This document shows positions 53,510 through 61,765 of a stretch of DNA of 64,000 nt, in pieces. The position numbers and the translations under genes are program-made. The stretch comes from Candidatus Peregrinibacteria bacterium (lineage in GTDB: Bacteria > Patescibacteriota > Gracilibacteria > UBA1369 > 2-02-FULL-48-14). Every line of letters starts with the position of its first letter. Within the stretch, counting starts at the first letter, position 1. Location: NCBI GenBank assembly GCA_018658105.1, contig JABHVW010000006.1:94244-158243 (forward strand), in the 5' to 3' direction. The notes beneath the pieces are model-generated. The model ran no database searches. It was not told the DNA's origin and was given only the letters and a program-made list of their open reading frames with translations.

Positions 53510-54766
53510 TTAGAACAAACCAATGTCGGTTCTCCCATGTAACTGTTTCATCAGCTCTCCATTCACCAAAGACAATCTTGACCGACAATCCTCAAATGAC
53601 GTTCCCGTACTAGCCAATGCAATAGTACGAGAACTACCAGTTCTATATGTTGATTCATCTAGCTTGAGGGCATTCCCCCAGCAGAGTTGAATGCCGTGGC
53701 TTTCAAAAAGCCCACTGCTGTCATTAAATACAAACGATTCTGGCAGAGTAACTGATGGATATGCCCTAGGGGTAAAACATTGAACTACTGCATGTCTTTC
53801 ATCAAAGAGCCACGTTGCCCTTTCTCCGTTTAATATTCCCATTGTTGTCTCTGAAATGCTTGACCTAAGTGACAAAAGCAATGCAATACTTTCAGGATCT
53901 CCAGGATGAATGTCAACTTCATTAACCAGCAATCTCTCTCCAGACTTGAAAAACTGAAATGAAAAGAAGCCGTTGGTTGGTCCAAAGCTGGTTATAGCTT
54001 TGCTTAATACACCCCGAATGATCGTTTCTGCTTTTTTATAATCCCCCTCCTTATGAAATGGCAGGCACACACCAGATGGAGAAACTGCCCCCATACCACC
54101 AGTTTTCAGCCCTACATCACCATCATCACGAAAAGGATAATCCATTATGGGTTTAGATAGGAGCATTCCCTCGCTACCAAAAAGCACGTGAACAGAAAAC
54201 TCATCACCTTCTATATATTCTTCTAACACCAATCCTTTGTCTGCATGTTTTTCAAATAAAGCTTTGATTTTATCTTCCATACCTTCAGCTCCATCTTTAA
54301 AAATTACAATATCTTTACTTGGAGGCTGTGCCTTCAAAACGAAACCATTAGGAAAATTCCCTACAACATCTATAAAAATCTCAAACGTTTTACAATGTGT
54401 GGAATTTGGTACTAACTCAGGATCAATTTCAGCAATGAAAGATTTAAATTGCCCCTTATCCCTCTCCAGGAATAACCACCCCATGCTGGGTGCTAAAATC
54501 TTAACCCCTTCTAAATCTAAACTTCCAACTCCATTAAATATTAACTCCTCATCACTAGGGAGTAGAATATCCGGGTTAAATCTTTCACAAAGTTCAGTTA
54601 TTTCTCTTAATCCATACCTGGTGACACGTATTGAATGATCGCAAATTTTGGAGAGATGATCATTGGTCTTTTTTGCTGCAGAAACTACTTTATGACCTTC
54701 CTCTCGAATTCTTTCTGCAAATGCATATTCTCTTGCTCCATGCCCTACCAATAGAAATGTGCTCAT
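53510..54766 (-). CDS. PurD paralogue (ATP-grasp, GAR synthetase-like)
   Basis: 418 residues with the PurD layout: VGHGAREYAFAERIREEG (about 7-24), GLVLEEYIEGDEFSVHVLF (about 186-204), LKTGGMGAVSPSG (about 226-238) and NEVDIHPGDPESIALL (about 285-300). In true PurD the last motif reads EFNARFGDPE; here the metal-binding Asn is Asp and the Arg-Phe pair is lost, so substrate or activity has probably changed. The start overlaps the stop of the canonical PurD upstream by 4 bases. Two tandem PurD homologues are unusual. Confidence 0.75.
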   Translation of the reverse strand: MSTFLLVGHGAREYAFAERIREEGHKVVSAAKKTNDHLSKICDHSIRVTRYGLREITELCERFNPDILLPSDEELIFNGVGSLDLEGVKILAPSMGWLFLERDKGQFKSFIAEIDPELVPNSTHCKTFEIFIDVVGNFPNGFVLKAQPPSKDIVIFKDGAEGMEDKIKALFEKHADKGLVLEEYIEGDEFSVHVLFGSEGMLLSKPIMDYPFRDDGDVGLKTGGMGAVSPSGVCLPFHKEGDYKKAETIIRGVLSKAITSFGPTNGFFSFQFFKSGERLLVNEVDIHPGDPESIALLLSLRSSISETTMGILNGERATWLFDERHAVVQCFTPRAYPSVTLPESFVFNDSSGLFESHGIQLCWGNALKLDESTYRTGSSRTIALASTGTSFEDCRSRLSLVNGELMKQLHGRTDIGLF

Positions 54767-56097
54767 CTTCCAATTAGTGAGGAAATATGTCTGATATTTT
54801 GTTCACTAGCAATATCAGTACGATGTTGCAAAGGTCCACTGACATGACTTGCAATAGCTTCAATGATCTTTTCACGTGCATCAACTGGAGTTTGACCATG
54901 AGCCAGAAGCGCCATCACACGTGAATTTCCAACAGTCCGATAATGGTCACCTTTAGTTCGTTCACATGCTGAAAAGTGAATTTGTACTCCAGCAGATTCA
55001 ATTGCGTTTCTATTGATGGAAAAGTTGTGGCCAGGACTGCCCCCAAGAGCATATTCAGGAGTCACCAAGTAGTTTAGAGATGTTGCCGTATCACGGAAGG
55101 TAATGTCACCTTCTTGTAAAGTACCTGAAGCAAGTTTACCCATGACATCCACCCAATCTTGTTCTACAAGAGACATAATATTCATACATTCTGGGTCACC
55201 AAACCTTGCGTTGAACTCAATAACTCTTACTTCACCTCTAGGAGTGATGAAGAATCCACCATTAAGAACACCCGAAAAGCGTAATCCCTTCTCATGCAAG
55301 TGAGTCACCACTGATCGTGAAATGGAACAAATTTTTTCGTACTCTTCTGGGGTCATGAATGGGAGTGCTCTTTCACGCATGGTATAAGCTCCCATTCCAC
55401 CCGTTCCAGGCCCTTTATCTCCTTCAAATCTGTAAGGGTAATCATAGCTCGCAGGGGGGAATGCAACCGTACGCCCATCCGTAATTGCTTGTAACGTGAA
55501 TTCTACTCCCTCAATTTTCTCTTCAATAATTACTGCTGGATCTGACCCACCTTCTTGAATCAATGACAATGCAAAGTTTTTTGCATTGTCATTGTCACGC
55601 AGGTGAGGGCCAACAACTTTCACACCTTTGCCACCAGTGAGACCTCTAGGTTTAACTGCAACGGGTGCATCTCCAAATTCTCTAAACACTTCAAGCACTT
55701 CTTCACGACTCCGTGCAATTCGATGAACTGGGTTGGCTTCAGGTGCTGCTTCTTGAATCAACTCACGAGAAAAGGCTTTATCCCACTCAATTCTTGCCCC
55801 CTCCCTATCGGGACCAACTGTTGCAATGCCCTTCTTAAGTAAGGCATCAACAACACCAGCCTCAAGTGGAGAATCTGCACTAACCATCACAAGATCAATT
55901 CCATTTTCTTCAGCAAAATCGGTAACCAAATTGGGGTCTGTGACTTTGCCAATTTTGATGAGTCCACCTGTTTTCTCAACCACATCTGCAATTGAAGGAT
56001 TCATATGCCCCATAACTGCACTTACTTTGCTTGATTCAGACATTCTTTCTGCAAGTGCACTTTCACGCCCACCATTCCCTACGATTAATGTTTTCAT
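54763..56097 (-). CDS. purD: Phosphoribosylamine-glycine ligase
   Basis: Joins glycine to phosphoribosylamine, the product of PurF. 444 aa: VGNGGRESALAERM (about 6-19), VKPRGLTGGKGVKVV (about 150-164), VIIEEKIEGVEFTLQAI (about 190-206), GPGTGGMGAYTM (about 225-236) and VIEFNARFGDPECMNIM (about 296-312) are all present. First of the coupled purD/purD-like pair; 16 bases after the unknown gene at 56114, so one transcript is likely. Confidence 0.9.
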   Translation of the reverse strand: MKTLIVGNGGRESALAERMSESSKVSAVMGHMNPSIADVVEKTGGLIKIGKVTDPNLVTDFAEENGIDLVMVSADSPLEAGVVDALLKKGIATVGPDREGARIEWDKAFSRELIQEAAPEANPVHRIARSREEVLEVFREFGDAPVAVKPRGLTGGKGVKVVGPHLRDNDNAKNFALSLIQEGGSDPAVIIEEKIEGVEFTLQAITDGRTVAFPPASYDYPYRFEGDKGPGTGGMGAYTMRERALPFMTPEEYEKICSISRSVVTHLHEKGLRFSGVLNGGFFITPRGEVRVIEFNARFGDPECMNIMSLVEQDWVDVMGKLASGTLQEGDITFRDTATSLNYLVTPEYALGGSPGHNFSINRNAIESAGVQIHFSACERTKGDHYRTVGNSRVMALLAHGQTPVDAREKIIEAIASHVSGPLQHRTDIASEQNIRHISSLIGR

Positions 56098-56113
56098 ATT
56101 TTTTGGTTAGAAT

Positions 56114-57163
56114 TTATATAAGTGCCCTTATCTTTGTCCCATATTTACTTTTACACTCATTCCAGAAATCTATATAGGCTGTCGTTGCTTGTTCAATTGA
56201 AAGTCCATTGTGCTCTGCTATGTATCTAATGAGGTTCATTATATCACCAAGCACCCTTTGAGATATTCTCTTATTTGGCTTAGGAACATCTAAAGGTCCT
56301 GACCTATCAAAATCTAAAACTCTTGATCCAACGACTTCTTTCCCAATCAGTGGTACATCAATAGGTCCAATATTTCTTCCATATAGTTTTGCTCTTGCTT
56401 CTCCATATGGGACAGGTAAGTCATATGTACCATCTATCACTCTTACCGGAGCTGACGCCTTCTTAAAACCTATTTGTGCTAGGTCATCTGATGGAATATG
56501 AAGGCATGCCTGTCGTACCCAATTGAAAGCGCCCTCCTTTTGCCCCCCATAACTAACATTTACTGGAGCGGCATTTCCACATAACAGGTCATCTGCTAGC
56601 TCACCCGCCCATAGTGCATGCATAACACCGTATTGTCGTATTGATGAAGGGTTGTGGTCATCATGCAAAAATTGACCTGCAATCTCTACATACTTTGCAC
56701 ATAGAAAAGGGGCATGCTGATGAGCCATCTGCCAAAGCTTATGAATTCTTTCCTCAGAAGGAAGGTGAGTGTTTCTATCAACCTCTACAGTTAGACCGAA
56801 AAACTTTGCCACACCATCTTCTAAAATAGCAAGCTTCACATCCGTCATACCCATCACTTTACTTGCTTGACTGTGATAGTTCCACTTTGCACCTCCTGCA
56901 GCTGTCGATGCAAATCTCATTCTATCTAAACCAAGTGCATGTGACAGCTCTACTGCAGGTGTAACGTAAGCAAGGAGCCTTGAGTTTGGCATATAGGGCG
57001 TTCCACCAATTAAGACGGCACAAGCATCTATACGACCTTTAATGGTCTCTAAAAACTCAACAACTTCCTCAAAATCAACTTCTTCTAAATCAAAATCTAC
57101 TCCTGTAGATAGGTCTACGTCGTTCTCTTGAGCCCCAAGTTGAACACCAGTCGCTTCTGTCAT
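56114..57163 (-). CDS. Unknown protein in the purine-type cluster
   Basis: 349 residues, not recognised. An acidic N-terminus (about 1-35: DVDLSTGVDFDLEEVDFEEV) is followed by a soluble alpha/beta domain. Distinctive stretches are LIGGTPYMPNSRLLAYVTPAVE (about 52; shown in part), RFASTAAGGAKWNYHSQ (about 82-98) and GAFNWVRQACLHIP (about 213-226). It heads the minus-strand group containing purD, purD-like and HAD, so it probably takes part in the same pathway, as an enzyme or transporter partner. Confidence 0.6.
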   Translation of the reverse strand: MTEATGVQLGAQENDVDLSTGVDFDLEEVDFEEVVEFLETIKGRIDACAVLIGGTPYMPNSRLLAYVTPAVELSHALGLDRMRFASTAAGGAKWNYHSQASKVMGMTDVKLAILEDGVAKFFGLTVEVDRNTHLPSEERIHKLWQMAHQHAPFLCAKYVEIAGQFLHDDHNPSSIRQYGVMHALWAGELADDLLCGNAAPVNVSYGGQKEGAFNWVRQACLHIPSDDLAQIGFKKASAPVRVIDGTYDLPVPYGEARAKLYGRNIGPIDVPLIGKEVVGSRVLDFDRSGPLDVPKPNKRISQRVLGDIMNLIRYIAEHNGLSIEQATTAYIDFWNECKSKYGTKIRALI

Positions 57164-57184
57164 ATAAAGATAAAAAAGGTCGTA

Positions 57185-57213
57185 AACCTACAGCTTTATT
57201 GCCAAGTCGTCAA
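57185..57213 (-). promoter_or_regulatory. Promoter of the unknown-purD-HAD unit
   Basis: Minus strand TTGACG (57208-57213), 17 bases, TAGGTT (57185-57190), giving a 15-base leader. A second option is the extended -10 TGtTACAAT about 40 bases further upstream. Confidence 0.5.
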
Positions 57214-57249
57214 TAATATTGTAACAAACTCTGCGCTTCCCTTTATAGG

Positions 57250-57296
57250 GTCTCATTTGTCTCACTTAGCCTGAAAGCCCAGAAGTTGTGTCTCAT
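57250..57296. repeat. Three copies of a GTCTCA-type heptamer
   Basis: GTCTCAT (57250), TGTCTCA (57259) and TGTCTCAT (57289) within 47 bases of the gap between the purine group and the small membrane gene. Repeated short words of this kind occur at the ends of some insertion sequences; no transposase is present. Confidence 0.3.
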
Positions 57297-57324
57297 GTCA
57301 GAAACACATAGAATGAGCAAGTCT

Positions 57325-57355
57325 AAGGGTACTAGTCCCGACTGGCCAGCCAAAT
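57325..57355 (+). repeat. 31-bp direct repeat, left copy
   Basis: AAGGGTACTAGTCCCGACTG then GCCAGCCAAAT. It differs from the copy at 57897 by one base in 31. It contains the palindrome CTGGCCAG and a GGG...CCC stem resembling a tRNA T arm plus CCA end. Confidence 0.75.
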
Positions 57356-57391
57356 GAAACGTTAGTTAAAAACTGTTATCGACCGAATACT

Positions 57392-57907
57392 ATGGAGCAA
57401 GCTGGCTATATCGTTTTAGGATCATTTCTAGCACTGATCACATCGTTTATTTCTGAGAATTATAGATCTTGGTCAAATAAAAAAAATCAACGAGGCGACT
57501 TAAAGATTTCATTGAGACTAGAATTTAAAGTCATTATAGAGTTAATTGATAAAATTGTAGAAAAATTTGGGACAAGTCAATTTTTTGATATTAGATTTTT
57601 GAAACAGCTAAAATCTGCTATTGACCGCTTAGAAAAACTGCGTGACCACGTAATTTTTATTAATAATGAAAAAGATAAGGAGAAAATTCTTGCGACAATT
57701 AATGCAGTAGCAATTTACCAGTCAGATGCCCTTTCTCTGGAAGGTCAAGCCTTCAAGCGCACAAGTGATGGTGAGGCGCAGGGTGAAGCGGTTACATGGA
57801 ATCATGAGAATTATCGTAGCCAAAGACAACTACTTGCAACCAGAAGTGTTGACCTAAAAAGACGTATTGAGGAAGTAATTCATTTTACTGAAGGCAAAGG
57901 GTACTAA
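57392..57907 (+). CDS. Small membrane-anchored helical protein
   Basis: 171 residues. One N-terminal membrane helix (YIVLGSFLALITSFI, about 6-20) and then charged, helical sequence of about 145 residues with Arg/Lys/Glu periodicity. Not recognised. Its last codons and stop (GGG TAC TAA) lie inside the right copy of the 31-bp direct repeat, so the gene and repeat form one 572-bp unit, as in a cassette. Confidence 0.55.
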   Translation: MEQAGYIVLGSFLALITSFISENYRSWSNKKNQRGDLKISLRLEFKVIIELIDKIVEKFGTSQFFDIRFLKQLKSAIDRLEKLRDHVIFINNEKDKEKILATINAVAIYQSDALSLEGQAFKRTSDGEAQGEAVTWNHENYRSQRQLLATRSVDLKRRIEEVIHFTEGKGY

Positions 57908-57927
57908 TCCCGACTGGCCAGCCAAAT
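57897..57927 (+). repeat. 31-bp direct repeat, right copy
   Basis: Same as 57325-57355 except A for G at the eleventh base. The repeat supplies the final Gly-Tyr-stop of the gene it follows. Confidence 0.75.
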
Positions 57928-58011
57928 TTGACTCAAAGTCCACCTCAAGAGTATAATATGTATACATTCGAGGATTTCTCGCGACCCCCTGCCTTAGTAG
58001 GGGGAATATTT

Positions 58012-58404
58012 TTATCTATAGATTTTTAAAAAACCCTTTTTTAAATTTGTATAATCTATTTCATCTAATCTCCCTAACTTAGAATATAGTCTTCGATAAT
58101 CAATAGATCTACCTTGATGGAGACAAGCATTCATCCCTCTACCTTTTTGCTTAAAAAATACATACCAAGAGCCACTCTTAATCTTGCTTGTAGTAGGAAT
58201 TACAAAATAAAACCCATGGGACAACTTTTTATAGATAACTACTGGACGTGAAAATTTATCGCTCTTGCCATTAATTTCAGATCCAATATTCTCACCAAGG
58301 CTAGCCCACCAAATGTCACCTTCATTTACATAAGGAGGCTTGCAGAATTTTAAGTTCAACTTCTCCTTAAGTCCAATCCACTCTAAAAATCTTTTAATAT
58401 ACAT
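58012..58404 (-). CDS. MazF/PemK-like toxin (lone)
   Basis: 130 residues from ATG 58404. The core GDIWWASLGENIGSEINGK...SRPVVIYKK and FVIPTTSK (about 30-80) resembles the SH3-like MazF/PemK mRNA interferase: GDI start, RPVVI strand and a TTS motif. A leading MYIKRFLEWIGLKEKL helix is an extension often seen in CPR relatives. The frame stays open to 58560, but a leaderless promoter fixes 58404. No antitoxin gene is adjacent on either side, so its role as a toxin is uncertain. Confidence 0.7.
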   Translation of the reverse strand: MYIKRFLEWIGLKEKLNLKFCKPPYVNEGDIWWASLGENIGSEINGKSDKFSRPVVIYKKLSHGFYFVIPTTSKIKSGSWYVFFKQKGRGMNACLHQGRSIDYRRLYSKLGRLDEIDYTNLKKGFLKIYR

Positions 58405-58410
58405 AAAAGA

Positions 58411-58439
58411 ATTATAAGCAAAATCATAGCTCTTGTCCT
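58411..58439 (-). promoter_or_regulatory. Leaderless promoter of the MazF-like gene
   Basis: Minus strand AGGACA (58434-58439), 17 bases, TATAAT (58411-58416), six bases TCTTTT, then ATG 58404. Confidence 0.75.
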
Positions 58440-58467
58440 GAATTAAACCTGAATTTTCTCTGCTAAT

Positions 58468-58498
58468 AAAAAATCGAACCCCTCGGCATGAGGGGTTC
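58468..58498 (-). terminator. Strong terminator upstream of the MazF-like gene
   Basis: Minus strand GAACCCCTC-ATGCC-GAGGGGTTC (perfect 9-bp stem) then GATTTTTTAT. It ends some transcript arriving from 58500-58630, where no convincing gene is seen, only an open frame beginning at ATG 58560 that reads through the terminator. Confidence 0.75.
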
Positions 58499-58590
58499 TC
58501 GGAGGCCGAAGCCACTAGTGCATGAATTGTATATTGAGCAGCGGTCGTAATCAAGATCATTATGAGCTCTAACAGGTTAGTGAGGCTTGT

Positions 58591-58619
58591 TTAGTGGTGC
58601 AAAAAATGGTATAGTTATT
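58591..58619 (+). promoter_or_regulatory. Promoter of the SemiSWEET gene
   Basis: TTGTTT, 17 bases ending TGg, TATAGT; the -10 is about 14 bases before the predicted start region, giving a leader of roughly 15 bases to ATG 58634. Confidence 0.6.
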
Positions 58620-58633
58620 GATAATAAAAAAAA

Positions 58634-58996
58634 ATGTCTCGTTCTGCAGGTTTACACTACATAAATAGGAAGCTACGTGCGCGAGCAAAAGGGCATTGCG
58701 TTGAAACGTGTATGGAGAAGTGCGAAAAGATGCATTTGATGACTCTCTCTCGTTTTGATCATATGATGATAGTGATTGCTATCTTGTATCCATTTTCAAT
58801 GATCCCGCAGATCATAAAGATTTATGAAATGGGTGATGCGAGCAGCATCTCTTCATTAACTTATGGAATGAAATTTTTCTTTGTTATTCCATGGTTTTTT
58901 TACGGAGTTTTTCATAAAAGTAAGCCGATCATTTATGCGAATATTTTGTGGTTTTTGGCTTATACCGTGATTCTTTGGCAGACTTTCATTTATTAA
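58634..58996 (+). CDS. SemiSWEET-like sugar transporter
   Basis: 120 residues; after a basic N-terminus, three membrane helices (about 45-115) with the PQ-loop signature PFSMIPQIIKIYEMGDASSIS (about 52-71; the proline-glutamine pair) and LWFLAYTVILWQTFIY at the end. SemiSWEETs dimerise to move sugars down a gradient. An N-terminal extension of about 40 residues with Cys (CVETCMEKCEKM) is longer than usual and may be translated from a later ATG. Confidence 0.75.
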   Translation: MSRSAGLHYINRKLRARAKGHCVETCMEKCEKMHLMTLSRFDHMMIVIAILYPFSMIPQIIKIYEMGDASSISSLTYGMKFFFVIPWFFYGVFHKSKPIIYANILWFLAYTVILWQTFIY

Positions 58997-59062
58997 GTTG
59001 TTGCTCGTGTTAGAAAGATCTAGAATGTGCGGGCTTAATAGTCGTTAAAATATATAATTTCT

Positions 59063-59848
59063 ATGGAAATCGATCCGGAAAAGTTGAAGTTGATGGAGAA
59101 GTATTTGGGAGATTTTCGTGAGGATCTTGCTATTAGTTTGGCTCAGCAAGTGGAGAGCAGTAATTTGAAAACTGAATATTTGCATGTGATTTCGCATCAG
59201 TTTAGAACTCCTTTGAGTGGTATGCGTGCGACACTTGAGCTTTTTTTGGGGCAAGGCGAAGAGCTGAACTTATCTGATGATCTGCGTGAGGGTTTGAATC
59301 TGATGCATAAAGAGTGCATAAGATTGATTCAGGTTTTAAATGATGTAGTGCTGGCTCAAGAGATTGAGAAGTCTACCCTTGTGGTGAGGCGGGAGTCGAC
59401 TGACATCCCTTCCCTTTTTGCTGACGTTTCAAATGATTTGAAAATGCAGCTTGCAGAGAAAAAGATCAAACTGATTGTGAATTTCGAACCTCAAACAATT
59501 ACTATGGATGTTGATAAGTATAAGCTGACTCATGTTCTTTCTCATCTGATGAGAAATGCGGTGTTTTATTCTAATGAAGGAGGTGAAGTGCGAGTAAATA
59601 TTAAGAGTGAGGGTGAGCGTTTGTCTTTTGAGATTTCTGATGATGGGATTGGGATTTCAGAAAGTGAGCAGGGTCATATTTTTGAGAGATTCTTTAGAGG
59701 TAGTGAAGCAAGTAAGTTTGCGACAGATTGTTCTGGCCTGGGTTTATTTATTGCAAAGAACTTTGTTGAGCAACTTGGAGGGTCAATTCAATGTGAATCT
59801 GAATTAGGTAAAGGGTCTAGCTTTTCATTTGCACTTGACGAAATTTAA
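59063..59848 (+). CDS. Sensor-less histidine kinase
   Basis: 261 residues without membrane helices or a PAS/GAF domain. H box HVISHQFRTPLSGM (about 33-46; phosphoacceptor His), N box LSHLMRNAVFYSNEGG (about 160), G1 ISDDGIGIS, F box FERFFRG and G2 GLGLFIAKNFVEQLGG. A soluble kinase that needs a partner sensor or intracellular signal. No response regulator is adjacent. TATATA ends 6 bases before ATG, so it may be leaderless. Confidence 0.88.
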   Translation: MEIDPEKLKLMEKYLGDFREDLAISLAQQVESSNLKTEYLHVISHQFRTPLSGMRATLELFLGQGEELNLSDDLREGLNLMHKECIRLIQVLNDVVLAQEIEKSTLVVRRESTDIPSLFADVSNDLKMQLAEKKIKLIVNFEPQTITMDVDKYKLTHVLSHLMRNAVFYSNEGGEVRVNIKSEGERLSFEISDDGIGISESEQGHIFERFFRGSEASKFATDCSGLGLFIAKNFVEQLGGSIQCESELGKGSSFSFALDEI

Positions 59849-59951
59849 TTTTTGTTGTAGTTTTTGCCAAACGTAGCGGACCACAAGTACTTCCAAGGGG
59901 ATAAGTTAGGGAGTAAGTGCTCAGGCGCGAACTCACTAATTTTTTTTCAAC

Positions 59952-61694
59952 ATGACAAACATTACATTCGATTCATTGGGCCTAAGCCCAGAAGTGCTTC
60001 ATGCGCTTACAGACCTTGGCTTTGAAACGCCTACACCAATTCAGGCTGAGTCTATTCCTGAGCTTTTAGCAGGGGAAAGAGACTTACTTGGTTTTGCGCA
60101 AACTGGTACAGGTAAAACTGCCGCCTTTAGTTTGCCAATTGTTCAACAAGTAGATACAGGCGATCGATCTGTACAAGCTTTGATCCTTTGCCCAACTCGT
60201 GAACTTTGTATGCAAATTACAAGGGACATTGAGAGTTTTACAAAGTATCTACCAAAAACAAAAACTGTTGCCGTTTATGGTGGTAGTAGTATGTATGACC
60301 AGATTCGAAAGATTGATGGTGGTGCACAAATTGTGGTTGGAACTCCTGGCCGTGTAAAAGATATGATTAAGCGTGGGAAGCTGAAACTTCAAAATGTTAA
60401 ATGGCTTGTTTTAGACGAGGCGGATGACATGCTTGATAAAGGTTTTAAAGAGGATTTGGATGAAATTTTAGATGGAACTCCAGAAAATAAACAAACACTC
60501 CTCTTTTCTGCAACTATGTCTTCATGGATTCAAAAAGTTGCTCAAAAACGAATGCACAATCCAAAAGAAATTAAAGTTGCTGCGCAAAATCAAGGCGCAG
60601 ATACTGTTGAACATCAATTTGTAACAGTTCATGCGCGTGATCGTTATGCAGCGTTAAGACGTTTGCTTGATGTGAACCCGGATGTTTATGGAATTGTATT
60701 TTGTAGAACTCGTCGGGACACTAAAGATGTTGCTGCGAAACTGATTTCTCATGACTATTCTGCAGAAGCCATTCATGGTGATATTGCTCAAAATGAGCGT
60801 AGTGCTGCAATGGATAGATTCAGAAAAAAACATATTCAAATCTTGGTGGCTACAGATGTAGCTGCTCGTGGAATTGATGTAAATGATCTTACACATGTGA
60901 TTAATTATGAACTTCCAGATAGCGCAGAAACTTATGTTCACCGAAGTGGTAGAACTGGTCGTGCTGGAAAAGATGGAATTTCTATTACGATTATCAACAT
61001 GAGAGAACGTGGAAAGTTGAAGAGAATTGAGAATATGATGAAGAAAAAATTTGCTGAAGTAGATGTGCCAACAGGTAAAGCTATTTGTGAGGCTCAGTTA
61101 ATGAGCTTGGTGCATGGTGTGAAAACTACAGAAGTTGATATGGAAAAACTGGCTCCTTATTTGCCAGCTATCTACAATGAGCTTACTGGGCTTACTTATG
61201 AAGAGCTGATTCAGCACTTTGTATCTGTTGAGTTCAATCGTTTCTTGAAGCATTACTCAAATATTGCTGATATTTCCACTCAAAAAGGTCATTATAATGA
61301 CCGTGGTGGCAGAGGTGATAGAGGACGTGGTCGTGGTCGCGATAGAGATCGTGGTGGTCGTGGTCGTGATAGAGATCGTGGAGGACGTGGACGTGATAGA
61401 GATCGTGGAGAACGCGGAGGCCGTGATAGAGATCGTGGTGGTAGAGGACGTGATCGTGGGAATGTTGAACTAACAAATTATTCTATCAACTTTGGTAGAA
61501 ATGATGGATTCAACCCTAAGGCACTGTTTGATATGATCAACAAAAATCAAAGCCTTAAAGGAATTGAGATTGGAGATATTAATGTTCAAACTGGTAACAC
61601 TAACTTTGAAGCGGATTCTCGCTTTCACGGCAAGGTATTGAAATTTCTTGGAAATGAGAAGTTCAAAGGTAAACCAGTAAGAATTGATGTATAA
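59952..61694 (+). CDS. DEAD-box RNA helicase with RGD/RGG-repeat linker and DbpA-type RNA-binding domain
   Basis: ATP-dependent RNA helicase of the CsdA/DbpA group. Q motif FETPTPIQAESIP (about 24-36), motif I AQTGTGKTAAF, II DEAD (about 156), III SAT, VI HRSGRTGRAG. Between about 450 and 505 lies an almost pure Arg/Gly/Asp tract built from a DRDRGGRGR unit repeated several times (about 30-base DNA units). The last 75 residues (VELTNYSINFGRNDGF...) match the DbpA C-terminal RNA-binding fold. The 103-base gap upstream gives a possible long 5' leader, as in cold-shock helicase genes. Confidence 0.9.
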   Translation: MTNITFDSLGLSPEVLHALTDLGFETPTPIQAESIPELLAGERDLLGFAQTGTGKTAAFSLPIVQQVDTGDRSVQALILCPTRELCMQITRDIESFTKYLPKTKTVAVYGGSSMYDQIRKIDGGAQIVVGTPGRVKDMIKRGKLKLQNVKWLVLDEADDMLDKGFKEDLDEILDGTPENKQTLLFSATMSSWIQKVAQKRMHNPKEIKVAAQNQGADTVEHQFVTVHARDRYAALRRLLDVNPDVYGIVFCRTRRDTKDVAAKLISHDYSAEAIHGDIAQNERSAAMDRFRKKHIQILVATDVAARGIDVNDLTHVINYELPDSAETYVHRSGRTGRAGKDGISITIINMRERGKLKRIENMMKKKFAEVDVPTGKAICEAQLMSLVHGVKTTEVDMEKLAPYLPAIYNELTGLTYEELIQHFVSVEFNRFLKHYSNIADISTQKGHYNDRGGRGDRGRGRGRDRDRGGRGRDRDRGGRGRDRDRGERGGRDRDRGGRGRDRGNVELTNYSINFGRNDGFNPKALFDMINKNQSLKGIEIGDINVQTGNTNFEADSRFHGKVLKFLGNEKFKGKPVRIDV

Positions 61695-61765
61695 GAGGCA
61701 ATGTATTTTGCATCATGGCGAATTTCTTGTAGAATAAGATTACTTTACAATTAATCCCTCACGCC

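Noticed and set aside
61310-61470. CRISPR-like tandem repeats
   Set aside because: The repeats are in frame inside the helicase gene and code for Arg/Gly/Asp; there are no unique spacers.
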